A DNA stretch of 64,000 nucleotides from Leuctra nigra (Eukaryota; Arthropoda; Insecta; Plecoptera; Leuctridae). The stretch covers positions 20,739,705-20,803,704 of the forward strand of contig OW203769.1 of assembly GCA_934045905.1 (NCBI GenBank), in the 5' to 3' direction. The position numbers and the translations under genes are program-made. This document shows, in pieces, positions 60,123 through 64,000 of this stretch (position 1 is the stretch's first letter; each line of letters starts with the position of its first letter). The notes below the pieces were generated by a model. That model was not told the origin of the DNA, made no database searches, and saw nothing but the letters and a program-made list of their open reading frames with translations.

Positions 60123-62546
60123 CAGTGTTGGGTAGGAACGGAACGAAATAGTTCCGTTCCTAGGAACTAGTTCCTTTTCTTAGGAACTATGGAACGCCTT
60201 AGTTCCTTTTTTCTAGGGAGGAACTATGGAACGGTTTAGTTCCTTTTTTTGAGGAACTGTAACGATTTTTGCTAAGTTCCTTGTTTAAACTTGACTGTAC
60301 TTTTATTCCGAAAAACGGCACTCGTCTAGAAGCAACAGAAGTCAGATGTCCCTCTAGCTATTTGGCATCTAAAAAAAACTCAAACCAGCCCTAACACAAT
60401 GGACATCTATCTATTCATAGTTTGCTTGTGACATCATCTCATTGTTGCGCGGCCATCTTGGTGTAACATGTCAGAATGATTGTCAATCTGTTTTTCAGTA
60501 TTTATTTGATAGTATTTATGGTTACCTGTGCAATTTTAGGCTGCAGAAGAATTTACTAGGAAAACGCTCAGTGTAACGCGTTGATGAGCGAGCACGGGTA
60601 CGTGCAAATTCTCGAACCGGAAATGCGTACACAACGCACAGAAAACATATACATCCATATGGAATTGATTATGATATCAACTTAAAAGTGTATGCTTTTC
60701 ATCGAAACTTTAAAATAGCATCTAAGCACCTGGTTCATAAAGCAAATCAGAATCAATTTTCAATTGGCACTGGAAAACATTCATTTCGATACTTCATTAC
60801 TGACAGATATTAAAAATGTAAATAACTTCATACGTTCTTAACTGATTGGGATGAAATTTTGTAAAATAAGAGACAATATTGGTCTTAATGATCATGCAAA
60901 ATATGAGTTTGATCAGAATTATCGAAGACCGTTTTCATTTTTCAGCCTATCAGGAGATATTTATTTAAATTTTAACCAATGAATCTGAGTAACGCGTTGA
61001 TGAGCGAGCACGGATACGCGCAACACCTCGAACCGAAATTCTGTCTATCGAAAATGTCATTAAAAGCCAATAATTCTAAAATTTCGCCACAGATTTGTAT
61101 AGAAATCTCAAAACATTCCTAAAATATTGGTCCAAATAACCATGCAAAGCTTTAAGTTGATCAATTGAACCTTTATGATTGAACTGTTCCGTGTTAATTT
61201 TCAAAAATCACAGGATCTCCTTCAAAAAATATACCTGAGACCACTCATATGATATAAGTGTGTCTACACAATATCAGATCGACTGTTGAACGGTCATTAT
61301 CAGTTTCATTTGCGTTTGAAAGTTTCTGCTCTAACTACCTTGCCTTGAACTGAAGAGTCGAAGTCGCCGTGAATTTGACAGCCAACACGCTAATAGTCCG
61401 TAAAATGTCAATAACGTTTGGATTTAAACACAGATTAGTATGAAAATTGTCAAAAATGCAGATAATGTTGGACCCAACCATCATGCGAAGTTATAAGTTG
61501 ATCGTTCAATCGGTTATAGTTTAAATTTCTAAAAACACAGGAAAGATGGTTTTAAATTTTAACCAATGGGAGGATTTGGCTGAAACTTTGTTTGATTGGG
61601 TACAATGTTGGGGGTAATGACTTGTCAAAATTTCAATTTGATCAAAACAACCAATCGAAAGTTAATTTTTTTTAAATTTGAACCAATCAATGGATTTCAA
61701 AAAAATTAGGGTCTGCAACAATCAGAAATGTTACGTACATGTGTGCAAAATTTCAGCTCGATCGAAGAAAAACTCTGACCTGTATATCGTCAGTAACAGA
61801 AAAAAAAAAAAACAAACAAAAAAAAAACAGAGGTCCGTGCCAAAAGAGCCAAATGGAGACGCTCGCTTCGCTCGCTCAATTATATGTATAAAACCACCTC
61901 ATTTACAAACTATCTTTAACTAATTGATAATAATTAGTTTAAATCAACTTGACAACTGTACACCAAAATGGCCGAAAATATACTTTTTTACATTGTTGAT
62001 GTAAAACAAAAGAACCTCGAGCAAACTATGAATAACCCTTCAGACCAAAGAACTCAATTCCTAGTAATGACTAATGAGTAATGACTCGTGAACAAGTGCA
62101 GTGCGCAGGCACACAGATTTCAGATTTCAGATCCTCGTCTTTTTAGCTTTTACTTTGTTTCCTTCCTCACATTTCCTTTCCGATCACTGTGTAGGACACA
62201 TCACACCGCCACTGAATTTTTAGTTTTTACGGATCTTCTTATCTCTCTTATAATCTTTTCGAATCTGCTAAAAATGTTTTACCATTTAAAAATCTGAGAA
62301 ATTTTTCTTTTCGAGAGAAAATAATGTGGATTCCGAGTGTTCCAATTAAAAAATTCCAATTCCAATTAAAATTACACCTTTCTTTAAAAAGGAACTAAAA
62401 GGAACTAAGTTCCTTTTATAAAGGAACTAGGAACGGAATAGTTCCTTTCATTATTGAAGGAACTGGAACTGGAACTAGTTCCTTTTTTCGGCGAGGAACT
62501 TGGAACTGGAACTAGTTCCTTTTCAAAAGGAACTTACCCAACACTG
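60123..62546. mobile_element. hAT-like element with subterminal GGAACTAGTTCC arrays
   Basis: The ends are CAGTGTTGGGTAGGAAC and GTTCC-complement GGAACTTACCCAACACTG. The 8-mer cttccccc flanks both sides exactly (60115-60122 and 62547-62554). Both subterminal regions are packed with ggaactagttcc-like palindromic words (60135-60275 and 62385-62535). A Helitron-like copy is nested inside. No transposase frame. It lies in an IQCG intron. Confidence 0.92.
60556..61878 (-). mobile_element. Helitron-like element, copy 4, inverted and nested
   Basis: Reverse complement of copy 1 (20213-21535) and nearly identical to it over the compared parts, including the start of the 75-82 codon frame beginning MNQSMDFKKIRVCNN in both. 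It ends next to T on the CTAG side. Insertion into the hAT element at 60123-62546 dates it after that element. Confidence 0.75.
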
Positions 62547-62754
62547 CTTCCCCCTATGGCTAATTTGACCACTTCAACATCCCCCAATTAGAGTTACAAA
62601 AACAGCACTATGTACCTCAAAATAATATCATTTCCAGAGAATTTGTCAATTTTAGCCTCTGTAGATACCATGTCGAGATAAATATATAGGCTTAAAAAGC
62701 GCTAAAATCGCGTAAAAAGGGTCCAAATTAATTTCTTAAGTTAAAAAATTTCCG

Positions 62755-63010
62755 GGCCTGTGCGCCCCGGACTTGCATGGTGTGGGTGGGGGAGAGGCCT
62801 CCCCACGTCAAAAATTGATTTCAAAGAGCCAAAAGAGCAGAAATTGCCCTGCGGGAAAAGGAGGGGGCATACCCCACATTCCAAAAGTGTCAATATTTAT
62901 AAAAAGTTGAATATTTAAACAAAATACATCTCAAAGCGTCTCAAAATTGATTTGAATGTGTCATAAAAGAGGACCAGATCACACGATGTAAGAAGAAGCA
63001 AGAAGGAGAA
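62755..63010. repeat. Interspersed repeat next to the duplicated IQCG exons
   Basis: gtgcgccccggacttgc, ttgccctgcggg and caaaattgatttgaatgtg belong to the same family as 15870-16265 and 58880-59260. The left copy of the duplication starts inside this repeat, directly at the gap. Confidence 0.55.
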
Positions 63011-64000
63011 CAAACCTGGATTCATGTCGTGCCCCCCCCCCCCCCCCCGCAGGATGGGCTTGAGCAGTTCGCCGCCGAGAGCAGCACCGAGCTGCGCTAC
63101 GTGAGCCGCTGGGAACATGCGCGTCAGCAGCAGCATCGCGTCGGCCTCGCGCAGCAAGAGACGTCGCTGCACGACGACAACGCCGCCACTGCGCTTGCGC
63201 TGGACGTTGAGACGCGCGTCAACGCGGAGATAGAGGCGTTCATCGTGCGCGACAAGGAGGTATGGTGTCCCCGATGTTGTTTCTCATGTACATGTCCTTC
63301 ACACATGTCCTGCCATACATGTCCTACCATACAGTATGCTATACAATATTACTCTTTTTTTTATTTTTATCTTATGATCTTATCTTTGTCTGAGTATTTT
63401 ATCTTTATATCATTATGATGACGTGAATGATGGCCATTATAACCTTTAGAAAATTGTTATTATTGTCATTATTTTTATGTATAAATGTGAACTTAGAATA
63501 TATCTTTAGGTTGCATGGAAGATCAGGATGGGGCTCCTATAGAGTCGAACACTGAATGCCGCCATTTTGTGTAACTATTATATACAAATAAAGAAACTGA
63601 AACTGAAACAGTTCATCGTGCGCACTCACGTTGTCATGGTTACAGTATCTACAGCGACAGATAGAGGAGTGGATGGACCGATACGAGATCGAGATGGAGT
63701 CGAGAGAGATGAAACTCAAGTATCTGCGACGAGAGCGCGCCGAGCATTACGGGAGATACCTGCAACTCAAGCAGCTGGTGAGTAGGCACTGCCTAGTTGG
63801 CCGGACCGGGACGCGCCACTGTGCAATAAGAGAAGAAACTTTGCTTTATTTTAGACAGAAAAGTAGCAATTGTGCCCTGAACTATCTGTGCCAAGATAAA
63901 GGGGAACAGACTCTATCTATGAAAAGAAATGCTCAATTTATGACACGCTTCAGGGGTGGAGGGGATGCCACAATATGCGACACAGTGTGACAGGGGGGGA
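62887..64000 (+). repeat. 1.1-kb perfect duplication of 33007-34120
   Basis: The two segments match base for base in all lines I compared, introns, C runs and MITE included. The left copy begins exactly at the first base after the gap at 33006; the right copy runs past the window end. Confidence 0.95.
63053..63777 (+). CDS. IQCG: IQCG exons, second copy of those at 33173-33897
   Basis: Exons 63053-63259 and 63646-63777 are identical in every line I compared to 33173-33379 and 33766-33897 (offset 29880). They follow the upstream IQCG exons at 58503-59851 in the right order, strand and phase, so this copy is the one linked to the 5' part of the gene. The terminal exon with the IQ motif would lie beyond 64000. 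It is either a true duplication or, more likely, the same locus assembled twice. Confidence 0.88.

Overview
This is a window of an insect nuclear genome: AT-rich and full of transposable elements, with small exons, GT-AG introns, and two 200-N scaffold gaps (32807-33006 and 58101-58300). The insect assignment rests on an odorant receptor (7tm_6) gene, a gustatory receptor (7tm_7) gene with the C-terminal TYLVILIQF signature, and a secreted group 7 allergen-like gene. I cannot name the order or species from the sequence alone.

Six genes could be assembled exon by exon with consistent phases. (1) A secreted group 7 allergen-like protein on minus, 1825-4712, 5 exons, 236 aa, with TATA box and polyA signal. 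(2) An odorant receptor on plus, 11294-18893, 9 exons, 484 aa. (3) A gustatory receptor on minus, 19932-23479, 4 exons, 384 aa, convergent with the odorant receptor. (4) IQCG/DRC9, a ciliary dynein regulatory complex subunit on plus. It is split across the scaffold: 3' exons at 33173-34944, upstream exons at 58503-59851, and two of the 3' exons repeated at 63053-63777. (5) MRTO4 (ribosome assembly factor MRT4) on plus, 38578-43262, 5 exons, 255 aa. (6) A small secreted Kazal-like peptide on plus, 47382-52655, 3 exons, 90 aa, with TATA box and AATAAA.

The rest is mainly repeats. There are at least seven hAT-like non-autonomous elements, five with perfect or near-perfect 8-bp target duplications. 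There are several foldback MITEs, a tRNA-derived SINE with an 11-bp target duplication, a family with a Helitron-like 3' end, two non-LTR retrotransposon tails nested with hAT elements in opposite orders, minisatellites, a four-unit composite repeat at 24.2-27.5 kb with tRNA-like cores, and many long C or G homopolymers.

The most unusual signal is repetition of exon edges. In the Kazal gene a ~65-bp unit containing the 3' splice site plus the start of exon 2 is repeated 21 times just upstream of the working exon. In the odorant receptor gene a ~140-bp unit containing the end of exon 3 plus its 5' splice site is repeated 6 more times downstream. In the same receptor gene a SINE sits 20 bp before the exon 4 acceptor and has displaced its pyrimidine tract, and in IQCG a MITE begins at position +3 of a splice donor. 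The perfect 1.1-kb duplication of IQCG exons, together with the gaps, suggests the 58.3-64 kb contig belongs in the 32.8 kb gap.
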